This document shows positions 33,847-45,210 of a stretch of DNA of 64,000 nucleotides, one piece after another. Position 1 is the stretch's first letter; every line of letters starts with the position of its first letter. Source of the DNA: Leptasterias polaris (Eukaryota > Echinodermata > Asteroidea > Forcipulatida > Asteriidae). Position numbers and translations under genes: made by a program. Location of the stretch: positions 3,534,001-3,598,000 of the forward strand of contig JAZGTN010000037.1 of NCBI GenBank assembly GCA_037783415.1, written 5' to 3'. The notes beneath the pieces were generated by a model that worked only from the letters and a program-made list of their open reading frames with translations, was not told the origin of the DNA and searched no databases.

Positions 33847-34760
33847 TCACTGGAATGGCATCGGATCCCCACTTCGGTAAGTCTTGAAAGCGCCACTGCG
33901 TAGCTTGTACTTGATCATTGGTGGAATGGACCAGGGAATGTATGCGAAGTCAACCCGTTGATCGCTTCGAAGGGTCCGTAGCTCATTTTCCCGAAGTTGT
34001 TTTCTGAGGTGTCTGATCCGGTCAGTAACATCGTCAGTGATGAAAATGTTGAATTTGTGATATGGGTTGTTTCGCAGGGATTTAGAGGCATTTTTGAGAA
34101 TATATTCACGATCACCAGACCGGAACAGTCTGCAGTATATTGGTCGGGGACGTGAAGGTGCGTTGCCGGTCATGGGGCTGCCGGTCGCCGTCCAGGGGTG
34201 CGATGAGCCCTATCGATTTCAATATCTTGACCACCCTTTAACTTCATGTGATTAGAAATGAAGTCCGACATGAACTCCTCACAACTCTGTGTGCCTTCTG
34301 ATCCTTCCGGAACCCCATACACGATGATGTTATTCCGCCTGTTCCGATTCTGCAGATCCTCAAGCTGATTTTTAAGTACCGAAATTTCACTATAATTGTC
34401 ATCATGGCGGCGGTTGATGTGGGGCATAACGGTCTGGCGCCACTTGTCCACATCTGACATTGTCAATTTCAGATCTTCAATTTCTTTATTTTGTGTTTTG
34501 ACTTGAGATGCCACTTCATGGAGTTGAACCTCGAGACAGGTAAGTCTAGAGTCCATTGAGGCCAGTGATGAGAAGATCTTATCAAGCTTTGCATTGATGG
34601 AAGCGTTGTTGCTCACGCAAGTACATTGGTGATCGTCGGCGCCATCTTGGTCGTCACTGGTCTCTGTTGAAGGCCGTGAAATTTGAAGTCTTTTAGAAGC
34701 CCGTTTCTTGCTTGATTTTGATGATTTTGGAGATTTGGTTGACTCAGACATGTTTGGCAC
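33847..34760 (-). pseudogene. LINE 2 ORF1: coiled-coil RNA-binding protein, frameshifted
   Basis: 34760-34170 starts at an ATG and encodes a Ser/Lys-rich N terminus (SKSSKKRASKRLQ), a coiled coil and an RRM-like segment (RRNNIIVYGVPEGSEG). The frame shifts at about 34172; 34173-33847 carries the C-terminal domain (RPIYCRLFRSGDREYI). Compared with LINE 1 it keeps the N terminus that the other copy lacks. Its role would be RNA binding in the element's ribonucleoprotein. Confidence 0.83.
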
Positions 34761-34800
34761 AATGCAGGTGATGAGATTTATGATGGGAATTGTGTGAATA

Positions 34801-36379
34801 TGGCGAAGTTTGATTAATTTTCACTAAAATTTGGGGGAGCGATCAGATGACGTGACGTGACTACTCAACCATTCTTTTGTTATAATGGACGCCATCCGAA
34901 CGATGTAACCCAACCCCAATGGACAAAAGGATTTTTGTACCCCCACCACCACTAGACTAAAAGTAATTTAAAAAAAATTAAAAAAAAAATTTGCCAATCT
35001 TATTGTATGAGTTCCTCATCTCACCTGAATTTAGGGTGGATAATGTGTTATTTATAGCCGCTATAGTTGGTGAAATGTTTGTAAATGCTCCCAAATGAGA
35101 TTCAAAAGTTAGACGGCTAGACGCACAAATAATTTGTCAAACATATCGCCCATGCTGTTGTGTCTCTCACTGGAAAATAGTGAAATGCATTCAATGGTTT
35201 GTATTCACACTACATATTACATACATGGAAGTTTTACGGTAAAGCGGCTTCAAAAGGGGAACTTTTTTGAGAACCGCAATCTTGGATAAAAATCTGTAAA
35301 CATTTGGTTCACTGAGATGGGATGGATGTCATTACAAGAACATCGCTATAATCAGGTGAGGTTTGCGGTAACACCAACACACCATGTGAATGATCTCTTT
35401 GTGGTGGTCCTGAAAAGAAATTGTGGTTTCACAACTTGATGTTTTGATCAGTATGGCTCTGTTCGTCTTCATGAAGTTGTCAAACCACCACTGCTCAAAA
35501 GAAATTTTACACATGATGTCACTGCAAACCTCACCTGATTGCACTTCCACCATGCAAGGTTTAAATTATACTTAAATTCTAGAATATGATCAAAACATGT
35601 TCAGCTAGTCTGGTGCATGGTTTTTAGGAAAGTTTTCAGGATTGAGGATACAAACATGGTGGCCTCCATTTACTATCAATTTTTAGATGATCAACGAGTA
35701 AATGACAAACACTTTTAATGTACACACATCAGTCTTTATGAGTATTATTTTATTTCAAGAAAAGTACCCCTCTTCAGTTTCAATTGAAAAGAGAATGTTG
35801 CTAACCCTTCTTGAATAATTAAAGACATTCTAAACAACCACCTTACATACACAAAGCAGTATTTTATAAGTTAAAAGTATTATTTAATGTCAAGAATTTT
35901 TTTTAAATAACACTACCCATGTATTAGCATAGTTGACCTCCCCTTTGTAGTTTCAAATTTGAGGCATTAAATAGAAAACAGCTAAATTAAAAAGGGGAAT
36001 ATTGCCAAACTAATTCTTTGCGTTGCTTACTCGTCTTGCATTAAAAGACCACCTTATCAAAAATGATCAGCTCAATGAAGACTTATGAGAAAATGCAAAA
36101 AAAAAGTACAAATTACAGTCAACACTAGCAAGTTAGGTTTTCTGGCAACTTGTAAACAAAGACGTGTAATTGATGTTTTGTGTTTGCCCTGGATGAAAAC
36201 ACATTACACATGAAATGTTTTCTCACTGTGAAAACCCCAATACTCCAACTCCTCTGTCTCTCCCCCCCCCCCCCCTCCCCAAACAACTCCTGTACTTCAC
36301 CATGCAATAAGCACAAACTAGGGCTGCTCATTAATTTTGCACAGCAAACAAAATTAATATTTAAAACAATAATAACAAA
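34801..36379. other. No gene recognised; one small inverted repeat
   Basis: The first ~100 bp may be LINE 5' UTR. An inverted repeat, ATCAGGTGAGGTTTGC at 35353-35368 and its complement at 35524-35539, bounds ~190 bp and may be a small foldback element. The rest is AT-rich and unremarkable. Confidence 0.5.
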
Positions 36380-37416
36380 CTAGACTTAAATTTTTGTTGC
36401 ATAACAAAAACGAGGTGTTCGGCATGATATTAAAATGTTGGTCGTAATACATCCCAGCTGTCGTATTCGTAATTTTAAAAAAGCCATCACTTGTCAAGTA
36501 ATGAACAAAATATATGACAAGTACTGTACACGAAGTAAATTGCGACGTTTTTTGTAAACGATGATATTTACATAAATCTTACAATTTTCATCGCCGTGTC
36601 TGAGAGACATACTCAGCGGTCCTAGAGCGCCTTCGGCAGGCATGGTCACGTCGATCAACGTGCCGTCGGTCTCGATGTTTGATGAGAAGCGAACCAATTT
36701 CGATCTTTTTCAGATTGAGTTTAAGTCAGTTATTAAACGTCATACATATTACTAAATCAGGTGGACATCTCAGTGAGAACTCGTCTTCTGTTCGTTGTTT
36801 ACCATCAAACCATCAGACGGGCAAAAGGGAAATCACTTAAGTTTAACTTCGCACGAGTTAACGATAAACTCATCGTGCCAAACACCATGTTTTGTTCGAT
36901 GACGTTTGACATGTCCAGCTGCACACATACACAATACATGGCTGGACTACACACAAGCCTCGTGGACTTACGACACTGTCATCAATGGAGCGGAACAGCC
37001 AGCCACACACAACGCTGTGTAGTTAACATGCAGGTTAATACATACGTGGGCTTTATCGTCCGATTTTGAAGAAAATATTCAAAGGCAAACTTTGACCTTC
37101 CGGTACGACCAGAAGAAGGGGTCATACGATTTTGGCGTTAACTTTTCAAATATAGCCCCAGTCTTGATCTATCAGATGCTCAATTATGAATATCATAGTT
37201 GTAAAATTCAAAGACATACAGCGTATAGTAAATGGTAACTTTTTAAACTTAAAACCTTGTAATTTGACACCTGATGACGTCACCATGACGTCACTGAAGC
37301 GGTTTCATCTCCTAATGGTTATCTAACTATATGTAAAGTTTCAAGTTTATATGAGCTTGGGAAGTGTGCTTTTGTTAGCGGACAATCGCGGGGGATAAGA
37401 AGAAGAAGAAGAAGTA
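36380..37416 (-). mobile_element. Helentron-like copy H0, incomplete 5' end
   Basis: On the minus strand it ends with the hairpin TTTTTGTTATGCAACAAAAA (36410-36391), a short spacer and CTAG (36383-36380), followed by T. CCGAACACCT-like sequence (CGAACACCTC) lies just inside. The 5' side reaches 37416, where copy HA begins. The middle (36490-37070) differs from the other copies and may be a separate insertion or diverged core. Confidence 0.68.
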
Positions 37417-37961
37417 CTAGACTTAACTTTTTGTTGTATAACAAAAAGAAGGTGTTCGGAATGACGTTCAATTTGGTAGTAACACATCCCAGTTTGAATA
37501 CATGTAAGCTACATTTCAGCTTGACCAAGCATACTACTCAGTATATAGCTCTTGAACCTGCACCTTTAAGGTGACGTCATGTCACACTCGATGACGTCAT
37601 CGTGGTGTGAACAAATTTTGTGGATGTAACATATCCCAACTTGGATACATGCAAAGTTTCAGCTTGATTACCAAAGTCGTTCTGTACTTATAAATCTTGT
37701 AAGAACTAGCAGTGGCTCAAATTTAATTGAAAAAATTGGTAAACATGACTCTGTTAGAAATTTGTACGATAAGTTTTTATCAAAAGTTAGTGAATGAGTC
37801 TATTTAGAAACAAATTATTCCACAACTACTTTCACAAGAGTTTCTTCCTTCCATTGTTTAAACCCAATAAAGTTATAACCTTTTCCGTGCAATTTGGACT
37901 TTATGTATTACATACTGAAGTACCTACTCATATCACGCATAGAACTGAAGCAGCACAATGA

Positions 37962-39210
37962 GGCAAAAAAAAAAACATGTTGAGTTGCCCTCCGCGACCG
38001 ACCCAAAAATGCTGAAATCTCGGGTCGTTGCCCCCCCCCCCCCTCCCGTTTTTTCATTTTTGATGAAACTTACACATTATCTGTGTTTAACCAATCTAAA
38101 ACGAATATATTTATTCCAAATAAGCCGAAACAATTTTGCAAAGCAAAGATTTTAAAGTAAACATGCAAGAGGTCGATATTTTACGTTTTGTGTTTTGTGT
38201 GCAGCACACTCGTAGTCGTACGCAACGTGCCCGGCCATCTACGGTACCTCGGATCGATCCCACGCAATAGCACATGACATGAACTGCCTGCAGACAGAAT
38301 TCGCTGGCATACAGCCCGAATTCGCTTGAGCCAAAAAGCGGATTCACTGGTGGTACCCAACACTTGTTTTGAGCGCGAGTACCAGATCAAACGGTCATTT
38401 TTAGAACTTGTGTTAACTAAATGTGTTCACCTAGCTCTAACCTTGTGTGTTTTGGATGTTCAAACAAATAACTTTTCAATAGGATATTTCAAACAATAAT
38501 TGTGCAACTTACTCCGAATTATTTTCCGCGATGAGTACCGGGCGCCGCCATTTTGGAACGATCCCAATCATGCCAATCAAACTACGACGTCATCGGCCGG
38601 CCAGACTGTGGGAGGAGCGTATAAGTAAAGCAACCATTGAAATGTTCGCACCCTCGCTCCGCCCACCAGCCGGCCGATGACATGGTATTTTGATTGGCAT
38701 GATTGGATCATTCCAAAATGGCGGCGCCCGGCACACATCGCGGAAAGTATTTCGGAGTAAGTCGCACAATTATTGTTTGAAATATATTTTTTAAAGATCG
38801 TTTGTTTGAACATCAAAAACACGCAAGGCAAGCTAAGAGCTAGGTGAACACATTTAGCTGGTTTAAACCACCGACTGACCCTTAGAGAATGCACTTTAAA
38901 ATGGTTATAGTCTCAAAAGAAATGGGCGGGATGTGTGACCAAGGATCCAGGAAAAAGTGTATAAAATGTTTGAAAACAAATTATAAAAGATAATATGAAG
39001 TTAAATGTTTCTTGTCTTTTCATTTTTTATGTACTTCTGCACACTAGTACATCATTGTATATTGATTGGGATTAGTTCCAATGCATTTCAATCTTCAAAT
39101 GACAGTCAAGGTAAAAAAAAAAAAATAAAAAAATTAAATGAAATCCCGACCGACCGACCCCTTCAAATTTTTTTACTGGAGGGCAACTCAACAATTATTT
39201 TGTTTTGGCC
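37962..39210. mobile_element. 1.25-kb foldback DNA element inside HA
   Basis: The ends are inverted repeats sharing TGTTGAGTTGCCCTCC and a GGC(C)AAAA terminus. The flanks read TGA on each side (37959-37961 and 39211-39213), and HA' has the uninterrupted sequence at the matching place (about 44426-44434). Internally 38410-38590 and 38665-38855 form long inverted arms that include GCCGCCATTTTGGAACGATC and its near complement. A 14-C run lies at about 38031. No transposase. Confidence 0.82.
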
Positions 39211-41154
39211 TGACCTAACTATGTCCCGAGTTTACATTAATCCACTAATCCCAAAATGTCTGTAGCGCCCGCTAGAGTTGACTTTTGAATTGCGAGTTTA
39301 TTTAATTAATTGGTGTTTGGACGGCCATTGGATGGAAGTATAATGTTTCTTGATATGATCGGCTGGTTCCCTTTGCTTGTTTTTATAATGATCACATAAC
39401 AATTATGAAATAATCGTGTACGATTTTTTTCACAACAATGCTTACATATTTAGAATGATAGAACATAAGAATCAAGTGTTTGACGGGCGAGGGCATCGAT
39501 CTGCATGCTAGTTTCCATGGTAGTCGCTTTGGAATCAAAACCCATTATTTTTGAATGATTATCCACTTGATTACAATTCCTAAAGATGTTATTCAAAATA
39601 ATAAATAAAGCTGCCACCATTCCTGTGTATACGAATGCAACAATTAAAAAGTCGTTATTTATCGACAAAATTGGACCCGAGTATTTCCCTTATTTTCTCA
39701 GTCTTATTTGCACGGGAGAGAACAATATTAATCGGTCAAAAACTAAAGTATAACAAGGCACTTCCTGTTTCGACCGGAAGGAGAGGTAACGTAATGTCAC
39801 ACACACAATACAAAAATAAGACCTAAATTAATTTGGTATAATCCCGCAAAAAGCAACCTACGGTCTCATGTCCGTGATTTGATATGGAATTTCAAACATT
39901 ACAAAATTAATATTTAAAAACCTTGTAATTTGACATCCGATGAAGTCATGATGATATCACTGCAGCGGTGTCATCTACCTATGCATATCTAACTATGTGT
40001 GAAGATTAAAGTTTATGCGAGCTTAAGAAGTGTCTTTTTTTATTGGACAATCTTGAGGGAAAAGAAGACGACGAGATATGAATTCATGAAATGTTCAACT
40101 TTTGGTTAAAAAGCACACGATCAAAAGCCTAGCATTTGTTTGTTAACGAGGTTTGCATGGACGGCTGTTTTAGAGACTAACAAAGCGTATTGTCAAAAGC
40201 AGGTTGCGCGAACCTTGAACAGAGACTAGACCACAAGCATGTTTGATGGACTTTGAACCTTGCGGATGATTTGCTCAACGTATACACACACACTACGTGA
40301 TAAAATGAACAGTAAACTGGTTTAGTTCGCGTAGTGTGTGTGTAGCCCGTGGTTTGACAGCGGGTCAATAAATACACGTAATAATTGGTCAATATTTCAA
40401 ATATTTGTATAAAAAAGGGAATGACGTCATCATGTTGTTTCTTTAGATTTACATAGTCAATATCACTGTCTTTCAACATGCCAAGTTTCAACGTAGTCGA
40501 ACTTGTGGTTTTGTAAATACACGGCTTCAAAAAGTAAACCTTTAAGTCGATACCACGTGACACACGATGACGTCATCAATCTAAAACTTCACACATATGT
40601 TGTCTGCATGAAGGTCATTATGTATACCAATTTCGAAACGATTATCATAAACTTTGCCACAGACATCTAGTAAAAGTGTATTTTTAATTGTTTTCAACCT
40701 GCCGCTAGAGGGCGCTCTTGACTTTTATGACGTCACTTGTTTTATTTTGTTAAACCAGACTCTTGCTCGACTATAACACCGTTAAAAAAAACTTCAAAAA
40801 GTGTGCCACTTTTAAATTACAAGGCACTTCCTGTTTCTTCCTGTTTCGACCGGAAGTAGAGGTCAAGTCAGGTCACGCACACAATAAAAAATGAAGACCC
40901 ATATTACCTCTATATAATCCCGCAAAAAGTAACCGACGATCTCTTCATCTTGATTTGATATGGATTTTTCATTTTTAATTTTAAAAACCTTGTAACTTGA
41001 CACCTGATGACGTCATCATGACGTAAATGAAACGGTTTCGTCTCCTAATAGTTATCTAACTATGGTAGAAATTTCAAGTTTATATGAGCTTGGGAAGTGT
41101 GCTTTTGTTGCCGGACAATCGACGGCCAGAAGAGGAAGACGAAGTAAAAAAAAA

Positions 41155-42363
41155 CTAGACATAATTTTTTGTTGGAAACAAAAAAGAGGTGTTCGGTGTG
41201 ACCTTGTGTTTCAAAGAAATGTTATAAACATGTCTGTGTATTAAATATTGTATACTTCTATAGAGTCTTTAGAATGGTGGTTCTAAAGATTTGACCAAAC
41301 TTTTTGGATGTAACACATCCCAGCTTGAGTACATGCAAAGTTTCCATTTGATCACCAAAGTTGTTATGTACATATAGATCTTGTAAAACACTACCTTGGT
41401 GGTGACATAACATGAAAATCGATGACGTCGTGAAAACGTCACTTCACGTTATATCCTTGTAGGACCTTCCAAGTCTCATGCAAAATGAAATTTGACTATA
41501 GCTTGCTTTGTACTGAAGATATGTACCAATTGGTCAAAATTTCAAAAATTTGTATAAAAAAATTGATAACGTCATCAAGTCGTCACTCTAGCTTTAAGTA
41601 GTCAATATAACTGTCTATCAACATGCCAAGTTTCAACTCAGTCAAACTTGTGGTTTTGTAGATACACAGCTTCAAAAAGTAAACCTTTAATGCGATACCA
41701 CGTGACACATGATGACGTCATCAATCTAAAAATTCACACATATGTTGTCTGCAAGAAGGTCATTATGTATACCAATTTTGAAACGATTATCATAAACTTC
41801 GCCACAGACATCTAGTAAAAGTGTATTTTTAATTGTTTTCAACCTGCCGCTAGAGGGCGCTCTTGACTTTTATGACGTCACTTGTCTTATTTTTTTAAAC
41901 CAGACTCTTGCTCGACTACAACACCGTTAAAAAAAACTTCAAAAAGTGTGCCACTTTTAAATTACAAGGCACTTCCTGTTTCTTCCTGTTTCGACCGGAA
42001 GTGGAGGTCAAGTCATGTCACGCACACAATAAAAAATGAAGACCCATATTACCTCTATATAATCCCGCAAAAAGTAACCGACGGTCTCTTCATCTTGATT
42101 TGATATGGATTTTCAAAGAATAATTTTAAAAACCTTGTAACTTGACACCTGATGACGTCATCATGACGTAAATGAAACGGTTTCGTCTCCTAATGGTTAT
42201 CTAACTATGATAAAAATTTCAAGTTTATATGAGCTTGGGAAGTGTGCTTTTGTTAGCGGACAAGCGGCGAAGAGAAGAAGAAGAATCTGAAGAAGTAAAA
42301 AAACAAAAACAAACACGAACAATAAGAAGAGGTGTTCGGAGCTACGCTCCGCTCCGAACACCT
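41155..42363 (-). mobile_element. Helentron-like copy HB, nested in HA
   Basis: Minus strand: it starts AGGTGTTCGG at 42363 and ends with TTTTTTGTTTCCAACAAAAAA (split TTTTTTGTT, TCC, AACAAAAAA; 41185-41165), TTATGT, CTAG at 41158-41155. It is flanked on both sides by T-runs that in HA' form one continuous T-rich tract, so HB inserted into that tract of HA. About 1.2 kb, no ORF of note. Confidence 0.8.
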
Positions 42364-42459
42364 AAAAAAAACGAACCATAAGAAGAGGTGTTCGGAGCTA
42401 CGCTCCGCTCCGAACACCTAATAATTAGGTGTTCGGAGCGGAGCGTAGCTCCGAACACC
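42331..42459. repeat. Palindrome centre with three hairpins
   Basis: GGTGTTCGGAGC and GCTCCGAACACC form 12-bp-stem hairpins at 42331-42362, 42387-42418 and 42428-42459. The latter two mirror each other around position 42423 (CCTAATAATTAGG), the junction of the head-to-head copies HA and HA'. A fourth hairpin is at 45212-45243. Confidence 0.92.
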
Positions 42460-44940
42460 TCTTGTTATTGTTCGTTTTTTTTGTTTTTTTTACTTCGTCT
42501 TCTTCTTCTGGCCGTCGATTGTCCGGTAACAAAAGCACACTTCCCAAGCTCATATAAACTTGAAACTTTACATGTAGATAGATAACCATTAGGAGACGAA
42601 ACCGTTCAGTTACGTCATGATGACGTCATCAGGTGTCAAATTACAAGGTTTTTAGAAAAAAATTAATTAATCTTTGAAATTCTGTAACAAATCACACTTA
42701 AGAGACCGTCGGTTGTTTTATGCGGGATCATACTTAGGTCATATAGGTCTTTATTTTTTGTCGTGTGCGTGACCTCACATGACCTCTACTTCCGGTCGAA
42801 ACAGGAAGAAACAGGAAGTGCCTTGTAATTTAAAAGTGGCACACTTTTTGAAGTTTTTTTTAACGGTGTTATAGTCGAGCAAGAGTCTGGTTTAACAAAA
42901 TAAGATAAGTGACGTCATAAAAGTCAAGAGCGCCCTCTAGCGGCAGGTTGAAAACTGTTAAAAATACACTTTTACTAGATGTCTGTGGCGAAGTTTATGA
43001 TAATCGTTTCAAAATTGGTATATATAATGACCTTTATGCAGACAACATATGTGTGAAGTTTTATATTGATGACGTCATCATGTGTCACGTGGTATCGCCT
43101 TAAAGGTTTACTTTTTGAAGCCGTGTATCTACAAAACCACAAATTCGACTGAGTTGAAACTTGGCATGTTGAAAGACAGTGATAGTGACAACGTAAATCT
43201 AAAGAAACAACATGATGACGTCATTCCTTTTTTTAATACAAATATTTGAAATATTGACCAATTATTACGTGTATTTATTGACCCGCTGTCAAACCACGGG
43301 CTACACACACACTACGCGAACTAAACCAGTTTACTGTTCATTTTATCACGTAGTGTGTGTGTATACGTTGAGCAAATCATCCGCAAGGTTCAAAGTCCAT
43401 CAAACATGCTTGTGGTCTAGTCTCTGTTCAAGGTTCGCGCAACCTGCTTTTGACAATACGCTTTGTTAGTCTCTAAAACAGCCGTCCATGCAAACCTCAT
43501 TAACAAACAAATGCTAGGCTTTTGATCGTGTGCTTTTTAACCAAAAGTTGAACATTTCATGAATTCATATCTCGTCGTCTTCTTTTCCCTCAAGATTGTC
43601 CAATAAAAAAAGACACTTCCTAAGCTCGCATAAACTTTAATCTTCACACATAGTTAGATATGCATAGGTAGATGACACCGCTGTGATATCATCATGACTT
43701 CATCGGATGTCAAATTACAAGGTTTTTAAATATTAATTTTGTAATGTTTGAACTTCCATATCAAATCACGGACATGAGACCGTAGGTTGCTTTTTGCGGG
43801 ATTATACCAAATTAATTTAGGTCTTATTTTTGTATTGTGTGTGTGACATTACGTTACCTCTACTTCCGGTCGAAATAAGAAGTGCCTTGTTATACTTCAG
43901 TTTTTGACCGATTAATATTGTTCTCTCCCGTGCAAATGAGACTGAGAAAAGAAGGGAAATACTCAGGTCCAATTTTGTCGATAAATAACGACTTTTTAAT
44001 TGTTGCATTCGTATACACAGGAAGTGTGGCGGCTTTATTTATTATTTTGAATAACATCTTTAGGATTGTAATCAAGTGGATAATCATTCAAAAATAATGG
44101 GTTTTGATTCCAAAGCGACTACCATGGAAACTAGCATGCAGATCGATGCCCTCACGCCCGTCAAACACTTGATTCTTATGTTCTATCATTCTAAACATGT
44201 AAGCATTGTTGTGAAAAAAATCGTACACGATTATTTCATAATTGTTATGTGATCATTATAAAAACAAGTAAAGGGAACCAGCCGATCATATCAAGAAACA
44301 TTATACTTCCATCCAATGGCCGTCCAAACACCATTTAAGTAAATAAACTCGCAATTCAAAAGTCAACTCTAGCGGGCGCTACAAACATTTTGGGATTAGT
44401 GGATTAATGTAAACTCGGGACATAGTGAGGTCATTGTGCTGCTTCAGTTCTATGCGTGATATGAGTAGGTACTTCAGTATGTAATACATAAAGTCCAAAT
44501 TGCACGGGAAAAGTTATAACTTTATTGGGTTTAAACAATGGAAGGAAGAAACTCTTGTTTCATTCACTAACTTTTGATAAAAACTTATCGTACAAATTTC
44601 TAACAGAGTCATGTTTACCAATTTTTTCAATTAAATTTGAGCCACTGCAAGTTCTTACAAGATTTATAAGTACAGAACGACTTGGGTAATCAAGCTGAAA
44701 CTTTGCATGTATCCAAGTTGTGATATGTTACATCCAACAAATTTGTTCACATCACGATGACGTCATCGAGTGTGACATGACGTCACCTTAAAGGTGCAGG
44801 TTCAAGAGCTATATACTGAGTAGTATGCTTGGTCAAGCTGAAATGTAGCTTACATGTATTCAAACTGGGATGTGTTACTACCAAATTGAACGTCATTCCG
44901 AACACCTTCTTTTTGTTATACAACAAAAAGTTAAGTCTAG
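42427..44940 (+). mobile_element. Helentron-like copy HA', uninterrupted partner of HA
   Basis: Plus strand: it starts TAGGTGTTCGG at 42427 and ends with the CTTTTTGTT-ATAC-AACAAAAAG hairpin (44909-44930), TTAAGT, CTAG (44937-44940), then T. It is about 2.5 kb and mirrors HA without HB or the foldback element. Small ORFs shared by both arms (for example 43212-43469 and 40177-40563) are conserved only because the DNA is duplicated; I see no protein family in them. Confidence 0.8.
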
Positions 44941-45210
44941 TTATACATGTACTCAATAAAACCCTACATTTAAATTACCAGATGTGGTTGCGGTCAAATA
45001 AAAGTTACATAAACGTCTCATAAGATAATAAAGGTGTACAGAAATATGTACAATGTGATCAACAAGGTAACAATCAAAAATGGCTTGCTGAATTAATCAC
45101 AGTGACCATCAGAAATATTCTTCTGCATGTACAATAAGGTATTTAAACAAACTATCTCAAATGTATCTCCTCAATACATGTATTAGGATGACAAAAAGAC
45201 TGTTTTCATT
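44941..45210. other. Unique spacer, no gene
   Basis: 270 bp of AT-rich sequence between the 3' end of HA' and the 5' end of HB'. Nothing recognised. Confidence 0.6.

Larger units (their letters stand above)
30374..34800 (-). mobile_element. CR1/L2-group LINE number 2, near full length
   Basis: A minus-strand LINE with ORF1 (34760-33847), ORF2 (33615-30662) and a 3' UTR ending in a short tandem tail, ATTGA units at about 30376-30398 on the plus strand as TTCAATTCAATTCAATTCAA. Such short 3' repeats instead of poly(A) are typical of CR1/L2-like clades. The 5' boundary past 34760 is uncertain. Confidence 0.85.
37417..42422 (-). mobile_element. Helentron-like copy HA, with two nested insertions
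   Basis: The 3' end on the minus strand is CTTTTTGTTATACAACAAAAAG (split: CTTTTTGTT, ATAC, AACAAAAAG; 37448-37427), a short spacer, then CTAG at 37420-37417 and T. The 5' end is TTAGGTGTTCGGAGC at ~42422, with its complement CCGAACACCT just inside the 3' hairpin. It is interrupted by a foldback element (37962-39210) and by copy HB (41155-42363). Without those it matches HA' closely. No Rep/helicase ORF, so non-autonomous. Confidence 0.75.

Noticed and set aside
39450..39668. Short ORF with a possible membrane helix, also in the opposite arm at 43882-44097
   Set aside because: The frames differ at their ends between the arms and no family is recognised; gene capture by the element cannot be supported.
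40177..40563. ORF duplicated at 43212-43469, which might look conserved
   Set aside because: Conservation comes from the inverted duplication of the whole Helentron-like copy; it begins and ends inconsistently in the two arms.
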